A stretch of 64,000 bases of DNA from Tridacna crocea (lineage: Eukaryota > Mollusca > Bivalvia > Cardiida > Cardiidae): assembly GCA_943736015.1 (NCBI GenBank), contig OX031058.1, positions 2,185,001 through 2,249,000 of the forward strand, given 5' to 3'. Numbering within the stretch: the first letter of the stretch is position 1; each line of letters starts with the position of its first letter. A program made the translations under genes and the position numbers. The notes under the pieces are model-generated. The model worked only from the letters and a program-made list of their open reading frames with translations. It was not told where the DNA came from and did not search any database. Of this stretch, positions 54,677 through 64,000 are shown piece by piece.

Positions 54677-57020
54677 TTGATCATAATGTATTATGGATTT
54701 ATGATTTTGATGTGCATATTTCTGTTGTTTCTGTTGCTGAAAAAGCCAAAAGTGGATGGTGATAATTTCACGGGTCAGTTAACATTCATAAGACCTGTAA
54801 GTACATTCATGAATACCACAGTTAGTACCCTAAGGCAGTACAGTAGGTCAACACTGCTCAGTTTTCGCCCTAATCCTAGGTCAGTGGTGAGACCAGATAA
54901 TGAAGTATTGGGTACACTGAGAAGTTCAGGTTTACTGTTATATAGACACAGAGGTAATCGAGCAGGTCGTCATTAAGTGAGAACTTGGGACTACAACCAG
55001 GGTATTCACTGGGATAATCTGTGCCAAATTAAAATCACAAAGCCTTGTACCAAATTTGATCTCATAGATAGACATTTACGCATTGCCTCCTTTAATGCAC
55101 AGTCATTAGGTCCGAGTGAGAAGCAAACTGCTCTATCTGAGTTTATCCTTGATCATCAGATTGACATTATGTTTGTTCTAGAGACTTGGTTCAAACAGAA
55201 AGGGGACGCTGCTAAGATCGCTAGTCTGGCACCGTTAGGATACTCTGCTGAGTCATTTTCAAGGCCCCATCAAGGAGGAGGCTTGGCAATTGTCTACAAA
55301 AATAACTTAGCCAAGCATTTAACATTCGTTACCAACTTTCCATTCCAGCATGCATCCTTTGAGATTGTCCAAGTTACGCATGTATTATCATCACTGACTG
55401 TACATTTTTGGAATCTCTATAGAACATACCCGAGTACTAAAAATAAACTGAGTGACACTTTATTTTTTCAAGAGTTTCCAGATATGCTTGAGTACTGTAA
55501 TACCATCAACAGTGCTTCTATTATAGTTGGCGATTTCAATTTCCATTTTGACGATCCTGGACGAGCTCCCAAAAGTAAGATCCGTAGTATTCTGGAAACA
55601 TTTAATCTAACTCAGTCGGTAGACACACCCACTCACAACCGTGGGCATATCCTTGACTGGGTGGTACACAGGAATGATGATGGTGTCGTCAAGTCCACGT
55701 TAGTCACTCAGTTCTGATCATTATTGTGTTTTAAGTGACCTCAGTGTTGAGTCACCAACACCTCCCATCATCTATAAGGAGGTTCGCAAACTGCGCAGTA
55801 TTGATCATCAGGCGTTTAAGAAGGACCTTAGCGCATTATCTCCAGAGACCTGCCCAACAGTTGAAGCTCTGAATTCTGCACTGCATGCCTTAATAGATAA
55901 ACATGCGCCATTATCACGACAGCAGATCAGGACAGAACGATTTGCTCCGTGTCACGATGCCGTAAAGGAGGAGCTAAGTGAGGCCAAGCGGTAAAGACGT
56001 CATGCTGAGAGACGGTGGCTTAAAACTAGACTTACGATCTTTAAGCAGGTGTATTCTGCAGCTAAACGACGAGTGACTATTGTAGTGAATGAGGCAAAAA
56101 CGGCGTGGTACAGCTCTCAAATTTCAAACAGTGATTCCAGCAGGCAGCTGTTCAGTGTGTACAGTACTTTAAGTGGTCTTGATAAATCAAGCCCTATTCC
56201 TACAAATTTTTCTGAGCATGAACTACCTAGTAAATTTATGAACTTTTTTACATCAAAAATTTCAAATATACGTGCTGAACTAGACAAGCTATCAACATCT
56301 ACTTCAACCTCGCACTATGTAGGTCATGACAATGTATCTTATTCGTTTACAGCATTCAAACCGGTTACTGAAAGTGAAATAAGAAAGATCGTTACCAATT
56401 CTAGGCCAACCACATGCTCATTAGACCCAATCCCTACATCGCTGTTGGTAGAATGTATTGATCTTTTGCTTCCGATCTTTACAAATATTATAAACGACAG
56501 CTTGTTGTCAGGTATCTTTCCCACCACATGTAAAACTGCAGTTGTGAAACCTTTATTAAAGAAGGCCGGTTTAGACCATAACAACTTCAAAAATTATGGC
56601 CCAGTCTCAAATCTATCATTCTTGTCAAAGGTAATCGAAAAAGTTGTTCGAATACCAACTCATTGTTAAGCCCAAACCAGTCAGCATATAGGCCTTGTCA
56701 CAGTACAGAAACAGCATTGCTTAAAGTAACAAATGATATTCTGCTCGCTCTGGATCGTGGACATGTATCCTTACTCGCTCTACTGGACCTGTCTGCCGCA
56801 TTTGATACCGTAGATCATGCGATAATGGTAAACACCTTGCAGTCAGATTTTGGCATATCTAGGACTGCTCTTTCCTGGTTCAAATCCTACATGTTCGATA
56901 GGAAGCAGTTTGTTTCTGTAAACAACTGTTGTTCTGACCCAGTTAATCTTGAGTATGGTGTCCCACAAGGCTCTGTATTGGGACCCGTCCTTGTTTTTAT
57001 TTTCATATGTAGATCTAAAT
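54677..57020 (+). mobile_element. L2/CR1-like non-LTR retrotransposon, disrupted and 3'-truncated
   Basis: A hydrophobic N-part and LLLYRHRGNRAGRH (54677-54973) run into a TAA at 54974. The APE endonuclease follows (55070-55715: IASFNAQSLG, FVLETWF, GGGLAIVYKNN, IIVGDFNFHF, ILDWVVHR). A one-base shift near 55715 moves the SDHYCVLSDL block to the next frame, and TAA at 55992 interrupts the linker. RT blocks at 56390-57000 include TTCSLDPIPTSLL, AVVKPLLKKAGLD, NLSFLSKVIEKVV, LLDLSAAFDTVDHAI and GVPQGSVLGPVL, with another shift near 56650. Homology stops at GPVL, before the YADD catalytic block. RT wording is of the L2/CR1 group, unlike the element at 2-13 kb. Confidence 0.85.
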
Positions 57021-57024
57021 GAAT

Positions 57025-58050
57025 TGTAAAGTAGAAGGGGTTTGAAATACCATAAGATATCAAAGTGATCTAGATCTATATGAATAATTGTTTTTCAATA
57101 ATGTAAATATAAATCTCAAGCAAATTGATTTCATTTTGCAAAATGGAAGTTGTTTTCAGTTTGCAACATGGAATTTTTTTGTCAGTATCATGATTTGTAA
57201 GATTTTAGTGTTACTAGTTTCAAGTCATCTCTATAACATATATATTTTTGTGATACAGTATTTGAATTATAAAAATTGCTGTTAAAGTGTAGAATCTAAA
57301 AATGCTAAAAATCTAATTTTGCTTTGCCTCTCCGCCCGTATTTAGGCTTTGCCTATTTTCTTATTAGATGTTTATACTACACAAAATTGATTTACATGGG
57401 AGAGAGCAGTTTGATTCAAGTACCATTCAGGGAATTTCCGATATTATATATTTTTATTCTCATTTTCAGAAAACGGCCAACTTTCATTTTCGGAAAAAAT
57501 TAATTGCTTGTACCCTTGAAATTTTTCACTCTAAAAGTTACTTGTCCAAGCTGATGAATGGACGACTCGGACAACTCGCGCAGCTTATTTCAGAACCTCT
57601 GTGAAAATATTGTGACCAAATATGTTATGGCTCACAGTCAGCTATATCTATTCATCTCATTCTTTCAATTATTTTTCCCATTTACCTCAGATTTTATCTA
57701 GTGTTAAAAGTAAAGTTAGGTTTCAAGATTTTGTTAAAGAATGCCCCTTGAAGAGTCAAAGCAATATACATATAGTAAAATTCAGTCATTGACATTGTGC
57801 AGAAAAAGAATTTCGTTACATACAAGTCTTATTAGCTGCACAAAATTAATAGTCCTTTGAAAACTTTGTGAGAAATGACAAATTAATAAACAATTTCGAA
57901 TTTTTAAGAATATTTTTATCTGAAGCAGAAATTTGCTCCATCGAAGGCCCCAAATAACAGGAGAATAATGCAAAAGTGTTTTGCTACTAAAAATGTAATA
58001 AAGATAAATCTACAAAACTTTCAAGACTTCTCATGTTATTTTGTTTAAGC
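57025..58050. other. gene-free AT-rich stretch
   Basis: Nothing recognised after the LINE breaks off. Confidence 0.4.
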
Positions 58051-58054
58051 TTTA

Positions 58055-58253
58055 CCAACTGATAAAAGTCTGGACTTCTTCACATTCAAAGCACTTGCAG
58101 ACAACTCATTGATTTTGACTCACATTTTATAATTGACCTATGAAAGGGTAGAAAACATTGTGTTGAAAGGAGAAATTGTTAGTTGTCTTTTCACACAATG
58201 TTTCCTAAAGTATTTTTCTGCAGGGTTGTTAAAACTCAGGATTTTTTGGTAAA
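58055..58253 (-). mobile_element. MITE family A copy
   Basis: tttaccaactgataaaagtc start, tcaaagcacttgcagacaac arm, core gaaaacattgtgttgaaagg / cacacaatgtttcc, tail ggattttttggtaaag. Confidence 0.6.
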
Positions 58254-58686
58254 GACTTACAAGTCATCAAATATATTAAAATTGCTTCTGAAACATATTT
58301 GCAACATAAAACTTCAGAAGCATTCTTGAGAATGTGAAAAAAATTAATCAAGGAGTAAAGCTTGAGTATTTGTTAAATCATGTCAAAGGCAGACTACTTA
58401 TTTTGACCAATTTGTCCTTACGTCAAAATGTTTTTTTTTTAATTGGTCTGCTACAAGACACATAAAGTTATCTACAAGAGACAGCCCACTGACCCTTTTA
58501 TCTGCTGGTATAAAATCACTGGGCTATCTCTGGTCCAACAACATTTGCAAGGCTGAATTAAACAAGGGCTTTATGAAGAAGACATGCAACCATTTTAATT
58601 TTTCAACATTTAACAAAATTTTCTTTTTGGCCAAGGAGCACGCACAATTTATTTTGGAGTATACTGTTCAAATTTAATTAGGAACT

Positions 58687-59420
58687 ATGAGCGGTAATAA
58701 GTCAACTCGACAAATCAATACAAAGAAGAAGCGACCCTTATCTTCTCCAGCGGATCAGTCAGAACTGAAGAAGACTAAGCCTGTGAGTGAGCCAGTGAGT
58801 GAGAAGGAGGGCACGGAAGTACCAGAGGAAGCTGAGGCTAATATTTCGGCAACGCTGATCACCCTCAGTGAGGACAACCTGGCGCAGATAAGCGTCTATT
58901 TGAGGAGCTGTTTCGAGAACGAGCTACCATCTCTCGTCTCTAGCATTGGTGAAGGTGTTGTTAGCAGTCTAAGTGAAAAGATAAGAATACTTTCCGATGA
59001 AAATGCCCAGCTAAAGCGCCGTATTGAAGAGCTTGAGATGAAAGTTGATCGGGCAGAACAGTACAGCAGTCGTAATTGTCTCCGGGTTGCTGGCATTCCT
59101 GAAACTGAAGGAGAGTCTGTCGATGAGAAGGTGTTAGAGATGGCTACAGCAGTGGAGGCTGATATTTCGATCAATGATATTGATCGCATTAATCGTTTGG
59201 GCAAGCCTAGACAAACGAGCGGACAGAGTGCTAAACCAAGAGACAATTATAAAGTTTACAAGTTATAGAGCAATACAGAAACTGCTGAAAAACAAGTCCA
59301 AGTTGAGATCTAGGGGTTTTAACAATGTGTATGTGAACGAGAACTTAACCACGCTCAGAGACAACATTTTCTATGAAATAAGAAAACTTGCAAGGGATAG
59401 ACTTATTACCAATACCTAAA
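58687..59420 (+). pseudogene. LINE ORF1 fragment, coiled coil plus RRM-like (L1 ORF1p type)
   Basis: ATG 58687. Basic N-terminus (KKKRPLSSPADQSELKK), acidic linker, then heptad-like coiled coil (LSEKIRILSDENAQLKRRIEEL). A nucleic-acid-binding part follows: NCLRVAGIPETEGESVDEKV, DIDRINRLGKP. Near 59245 one base is lost or gained, and the continuation is in another frame (IKFTSYRAIQKLL, VYVNENLTTLRDN, IRKLARDRL) to about 59419. The order coiled coil, RRM, C-terminal domain is that of L1-like ORF1 proteins, which chaperone LINE RNA. No endonuclease/RT follows, so its ORF2 is lost, or it belongs to the LINE upstream. Confidence 0.75.
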
Positions 59421-59424
59421 GACA

Positions 59425-59985
59425 AACATTTAAAAAATTATCGTTTGGAGTCACGTCAGGATCTGGAGCGGCTCAAGTCTTCTGTCGGCAATTCTTAATT
59501 ATCTGTCGCAGAACTTATTTTTAGTGTTTTCTTGATTCAGTCGGTTTTCGGTCAGATTCAGTCACATTATGATTATAATTACATGTATTTCCAGAGTATT
59601 TTTGGTCAAGAAATGTCTGTCATAAATACAATGATTTTTACTTCATATCGGAAGGTTTGGATTGAAATCAGGTTGTATATAACATGCAGTCTAATGTTGA
59701 ATCTAAACTGTCCATCTCTTTGTTGGTGTTGTTTTTGTTATTTTAGAAACCATGTGGAGAAATGACGTTCATGAACACTGCGAGTGGGGGAGGATCAGCC
59801 CATTTTTGAGCTGATGGTAATTTTGTCGCTTTGTTTACTGAACATGTTTATATAGCATTCGGTTGAACTATGGTCTGTGTAGCACGTTTACTTATTTGCA
59901 CAGTATACATAACATGATTATACCTTGTTGAGGGTAGAAAGGAAATGCATGAATGCGCTGTTTGAAAGGAAGGAATGCGTGTGTT
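59425..59985. other. possible remainder of LINE leader/inter-ORF region
   Basis: No domain recognised; tagagg-free AT-rich sequence with gtcggttttcggtcagattcag near 59545. May be the decayed continuation of the ORF1 element. Confidence 0.3.
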
Positions 59986-59989
59986 TAGA

Positions 59990-60202
59990 CAATCAACCCC
60001 CAAATTCTCTACTACACCAAAACATTTTAGATTTGTCCAAATTCAAACATTTTGCTCAATTGACGAAATTTTCCCATGAGGTGACAGGGGACATTGTGGG
60101 TGGGGGAGAGTATTCTGGATTCCAGCATGTTCTCCTTTTCCCTCAATGTTTTTCAAAATCTTTTCCGGGATTGTAAAAAATCGGAATAGCTTGGTAAAGG
60201 TT
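59990..60202 (-). mobile_element. MITE family A copy
   Basis: ctactacaccaaaacatttta left arm, core gacattgtgggtgggggaga / tctccttttccctcaatgttttt, tail aatagcttggtaaagg. Confidence 0.6.
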
Positions 60203-60209
60203 AGAGGTG

Positions 60210-61615
60210 CCTTGTCTTATTCTTCACGGCGGTGTGGATTTGGATCGGACTGCACATAAATGTGGTCTGATCTTTGATCTGCTGGGTGGATTGTTGATTA
60301 ACCACTTTCGACCTGATCACTGCTTTCGTTGCATTTCTGCACATTATTGAGTTCGGTCGGTGAAGAATTCAAAGTTTGACCTTTTATCGGCACTGTACTT
60401 TTTTTAATATTCAATATTCAAAAGTTTTGAACTGTATATGGATTTCTGAACGATAGAATAATTCAACTCTTAAATAACCAGTTAAGTCCAAACATAGATA
60501 ATTTTCACCCTTTGTAACTCGAAAATATATCGGATAACCCATCACAACACACATATATATTACCGCTAAACGACCTTCATATTATGGGCATACCTGTCGC
60601 TCGATGTACTGATTTTGATCAGATGCATATTCAATTTCAACAGAGTTTTGACAAGCTGTAGCTTGATTAAAACACACTTGATTAACTCTTTTTAATGCTG
60701 CAAGATTTGCACTTGTCCATATTAGATCTAGATCCTAATAGTATTTACAGCTAAAAATCAATATGGCTGACTGGTGATACTTGTCTTTTAAAGTATAGAT
60801 AACACTATAAGACAAGGGAAAATGTTAGATATACCAGCTTTCCTGTCATTTCCCAAAATGTTTTCAACACACTTTATGACAGTTACAGACGGGGATGCTT
60901 GGTAACTCGAAATAGAAAAATCTACATGAAATAACAGTGAAACCGTTGCATAGCAACAGAGCTCAAAGGTCTGCAAACACACATACGGGGACCTTTATGA
61001 CATGGGATCATATTTACCTATTTCAGCCCCAATCCATGCCGTTTTGATGTGGGATGTAATACACATTAGACCACGTTTGTATGGACTTGACCAATCAGCG
61101 TTCAGTATTTCCGTTGTATATATCGAAGATACAACTCCCGCAGTTGTATATCTGGATATACTATGCTAGTATATCCCGCACGTGAATTCCGACAATTGTT
61201 TGCAATGTCGAGTCGGGGCAAAATGTACCCTTTGCGGTAACACATTTTTGAAGTATGATTTGAACTGGGTATAACATTTTCATGTGTGAGTGCTATACTA
61301 TTCCAAGTCTGTACAATGTACAACCAATTAACACAGTATTGCCCTCAAATAGCGATTAACTACAGCAACCTCTTGAATGGAGTGTGCTTTAGGCGGTAGA
61401 AAAATAAGGCTCCATTGTGGTTAAAAGTGTAATGTTCACATTTTGGCTTTAATCATGCAATTGCCTTTACAACCATTTTTCTAAAACTTCAATCTGAGAA
61501 AGATTAAACACTTATTTTTGCTAAGAAATTACAACAAATTTGATAGCTCTTTAGTTTCCATTGGCGTTAAACGTGTCAGTTCACCTACACATGAATAGGT
61601 TGGTTTAGTAATGTT
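60210..61615. other. gene-poor stretch with MITE A fragment and a small hairpin
   Basis: 60800-60905 is a decayed family A copy (acaagggaaaatgttagata / ctgtcatttcccaaaatgttttc, gggatgcttggtaact). At 61114-61155 gttgtatatatcgaagatac is followed by cgcagttgtatatctg, an imperfect repeat. No gene recognised. Confidence 0.4.
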
Positions 61616-61618
61616 TAA

Positions 61619-61821
61619 CCCTTAACCTGCTTAATAAGTGAAATGAAACCTTCAATCCAATAATGAAAGCCCAAATTTGGCTATTTCAAAGATAATTAGG
61701 GGAAAACATCGCCTTATCGGAAAGTGTACATCCAAGATCAGATTGTACACGTTCTATGCTTTCTGATTTGTATCTACATGGTCCACTAAAGGTCCTTGAG
61801 TCGCGTTTAGCAGCCTACAGG
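61619..61821 (+). mobile_element. MITE family C copy
   Basis: TTAA 61615-61618, CCCTTAACCTGCTTAATAAG start, cagcctacagg end, TTAA 61822-61825; 203 bp. Matches 49486-49711 through aagatcagattgtacac and ggtccttgagtcgcgtttagcagcc. Confidence 0.65.
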
Positions 61822-62317
61822 TTAAGCTCAATGACACTATGTACAGAGTTTACAAGGTTTTCATGTACGGCCTTGACATTACTTACAAAAATTGCTCAAA
61901 ATTTACGTATTGAACATATTAATTGCAAAAGAAAACCGAACAATATTTCTCAACAACATTCCATGTGTTTCGTAATAAAATAGACTAGTACTGTCTTATT
62001 ACAAGAGTCACATAGTAAGTTCTAAACGCTCAACATCCCTATTGTCTTTGACAATCTACAATCGAAACATAACGTTTTCAAAATTTTGCCGGCAAATACA
62101 ATTTCTATCGTAACAATCCACAAATAGGTTAACTTTCAGCATTTTGATATAAATTATAGTACCTTACTTATGCCTCTTTTGAACTAGATGCAAAACTTTC
62201 ATTTTAACGATTACAATGACTCAATTTTGCAACAAGCTTTTTATCTACTATAAATATGAGCATATGACGTAAAAAGCATGAATAAATAGTCACGTGGTCT
62301 AAGTAAGATAGAAAATC

Positions 62318-62396
62318 TCGTGCCGTGATATATGGGAAATATACACTCGCTAACGCTCGTGTATATTTCCCATATACCACGGCACTCGTTTTCTAT
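62318..62396. repeat. hairpin / foldback element
   Basis: cgtgccgtgatatatgggaa, atatacac, loop tcgctaacgctc, then gtgtatatttcccatatacc and acggcacg. Arms of about 30 bp, two or three mismatches. Same style as 53832-53990 but different sequence. Confidence 0.75.
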
Positions 62397-62399
62397 CCC

Positions 62400-62740
62400 A
62401 TACGTAAGATATAAAAATCTCTAAAAATCATGAGTAGGCTCTACATGTACTTTCCTTTACCGCGCTCTGACCCCATTTATTTTTCCTTAAAGTGTGCTAC
62501 CTTAAGTAAAAGTATTAAAGAATGTCTGCTTTTGGTAGGTTGGAAAGATCAAATCAATGCGTCATTTTGTCAACTCGAATATCAATCGATATAAGTAAAG
62601 TTCGTCTTAGTTTACCTTACTACAAAGTACTCAAGGTGATCTTTTGTGATAGTGCTGTGTTAGTCATGAGTCCTGCTTCGTCCAGGCGTCAATATTTTTC
62701 CTGTGTGCTCTCCGAAGGTCGTATTTTCAGTCGGTAATTC
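62400..62740. other. gene-free spacer
   Basis: The open frame at 62522-62737 shows no recognisable domain. Nothing else seen. Confidence 0.35.
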
Positions 62741-62742
62741 AT

Positions 62743-64000
62743 GAAACTTAGTCAGAATGTTTATCTTGATGATATCTCGGTTAAGTATAAAATTGGGTCA
62801 CGTTGGGTGAAAAAGTATGTCACAGGGTAAAATTTTAGAAAAAGCTTGTGTGCGCTCTTGAGGACACATTCCAAGCCAGATACTCTAGAAACTTGGTAAA
62901 GATGTTTGTCCCGCTGATATCTTGGACAAGTTTGAAATTGAGTCACGCCAGGTCAAAAAATATGCCATAGTGCTAAACTTTAGGAAAGGTTTGAGTGCAC
63001 TCGAGATTTTTGGCCCGATACTCTTGAAACTTGGCCAGGATCTTTATCTCCTTAGTATCTTAGACAAGTTCGAAAATTGGACGAGTAAGGTCAAAAAGTA
63101 CGTCAAGTTGCTCAATCTTAGAAAATATTTGGGTGCGTTCAAAAGGCCACAATTTGCTTAACCTTCTTAAAATTGGTCAAATTGCCTGTCTTGAAAATAT
63201 TTCAGACAATTAAAAAATTCTGTCACATCGGATCAAAAAGTGGGTCACGGGGCTAAATCTTGCAAAAAGATTGTGTATATTCTAAAGGCCACAATTTCTA
63301 TTTGATACTCTTAAAACTTCTCCAGAATGTTTGTCTTGATGATATCTAGGATAATTTTAAAATTGTGTCACACCAGTTCAAACAGGAGGTCACTGGGCTC
63401 TATCTTAGAAAAAGGTTGCGTGTTTTCTAGAGGCCACATTGTCAGCCAGATACTCATGAAATTTACTTAGGATGTTTGTCTTATTAAGATCTTGGACAAT
63501 ATTGAAAATGGGTCATTTTGAGTAAAAAAGTCGGTCATGGGGCATGATATTACAAAACCTTGTGTGCACTCTAGCGGCCAAAATGTGTCAGAATGTTTTT
63601 CATAATTTTGAAAATTGGTCAAAAAGGTCATACGGCCAAAACTTTAGAAGAACGCTCGAGTGTTTCACAGCGGTCACATTTTCAGCCCGATACTCTTGCA
63701 TTTGGTCAGAATATTTATCTTGATTATATCTAAGAAAAGTTTGAAATTGGGTCACGTCAGGTCAAAGTAGATCACTGCACTAAAACTTTGAAAAAGCTTG
63801 TGTGTACTCTAGAGGCCACATTTTCAGGCAGATACTCTTGAAACTTGGTCAGAATGTTTTCTTGATAACATTGCGTCAGGTCGGTCGAAAAGTAGGTAAC
63901 CGAATTAAATCTGAGAAAAAGTTTGTATACTTTCTACAGGCCACACTTTCAGACTGATAGGTATGAAACTAGGTCAGAAAGGTTTTATTTTTGAAATGTA
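62743..64000 (+). repeat. diverged tandem array, about 140-146-bp period, about nine units
   Basis: The phrase gaaacttggtcagaatgttt recurs at about 62743, 62888, 63026, 63167, 63312, 63458, 63698, 63840 and 63965, each with following tcttgatgatatcttggaca, attgggtcac, tcaaaaagt, and ctagaggccacattttcagc. Units differ from one another by many substitutions, and one is shortened near 63590. The array runs off the window. Confidence 0.85.

Noticed and set aside
54677-54976. Hydrophobic N-terminal frame as an independent membrane protein
   Set aside because: Its end (RHRGNRAGRH) is the usual start of an L2-type ORF2 and it is in frame with the endonuclease across one stop, so it belongs to the LINE.
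59174-59419. Separate gene in the second frame after the coiled-coil protein
   Set aside because: It is the frameshifted continuation of the same ORF1 (IKFTSYRA, VYVNENLT).

Overview
The window looks like nuclear DNA of a marine bivalve mollusc. It is AT-rich, with genes split into short exons separated by kilobase introns. Intergenic and intronic DNA is packed with short inverted-repeat transposons, non-LTR retrotransposon fragments, and the long-winded 'gacggacggac...gggcgtataa' and 'gaaacttggtcagaatg' repeat types that I associate with bivalve genomes. The species assignment is inference, not something the sequence proves.

Layout. 1-1.9 kb: a cluster of TTAA-flanked hairpin MITEs beside a minus-strand THAP-domain exon that lacks one zinc ligand. 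2.1-5.7 kb: a minus-strand, 3'-truncated I/jockey-type non-LTR retrotransposon with an intact 500-residue zinc-knuckle ORF1, an intact apurinic endonuclease and two leader-like blocks at its 5' side. 7.0-8.3 kb: a minus-strand RT tail split by a 259-bp MITE with a 9-bp target duplication. 8.4-13.6 kb: a plus-strand, mutated, internally deleted copy of the 2-5 kb element that still carries RNase H. 15.0-15.5 kb: an apparent terminal exon of an unidentified plus-strand gene. 16-27 kb: repeats with no convincing genes (MITE families A and B, tRNA-derived SINEs, microsatellites, tandem divergent repeats). 27.5-53 kb: a minus-strand spliced locus, described below. 53.8-60 kb: a foldback element, an L2/CR1-like endonuclease-RT fragment and a coiled-coil ORF1 fragment. 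60-62.7 kb: mostly unannotated, with more MITEs. 62.7-64 kb: a diverged tandem array with a period of about 140-146 bp.

The main object is the 27.5-53 kb locus. Reading minus-strand splice sites by eye gives a chain of 16 exons whose phases all agree, 1941 residues in total. Exons 2-7 encode an SGNH-family hydrolase with all four catalytic blocks (GDSN, Gly, GSND, DGLHLN) followed by a very basic tail. Exons 9-13 encode a C2H2 finger and end exactly on a canonical 2A ribosome-skipping motif, NDVEQNPGP. Exons 14-16 encode two more C2H2 fingers and a 1.36-kresidue single-exon protein resembling the KDZ (Kyakuja-Dileera-Zisupton)/HMGXB3 transposase-derived family. A second, degenerate 2A-like string opens the last exon. 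If transcribed as one mRNA, it would give a hydrolase plus zinc-finger polypeptide and a separate zinc-finger plus transposase polypeptide. The weak link is the 22-nt exon 8, whose splice acceptor is the end of a MITE. Without it the locus could be two adjacent genes: an SGNH gene, and a ZnF-2A-ZnF-KDZ gene.
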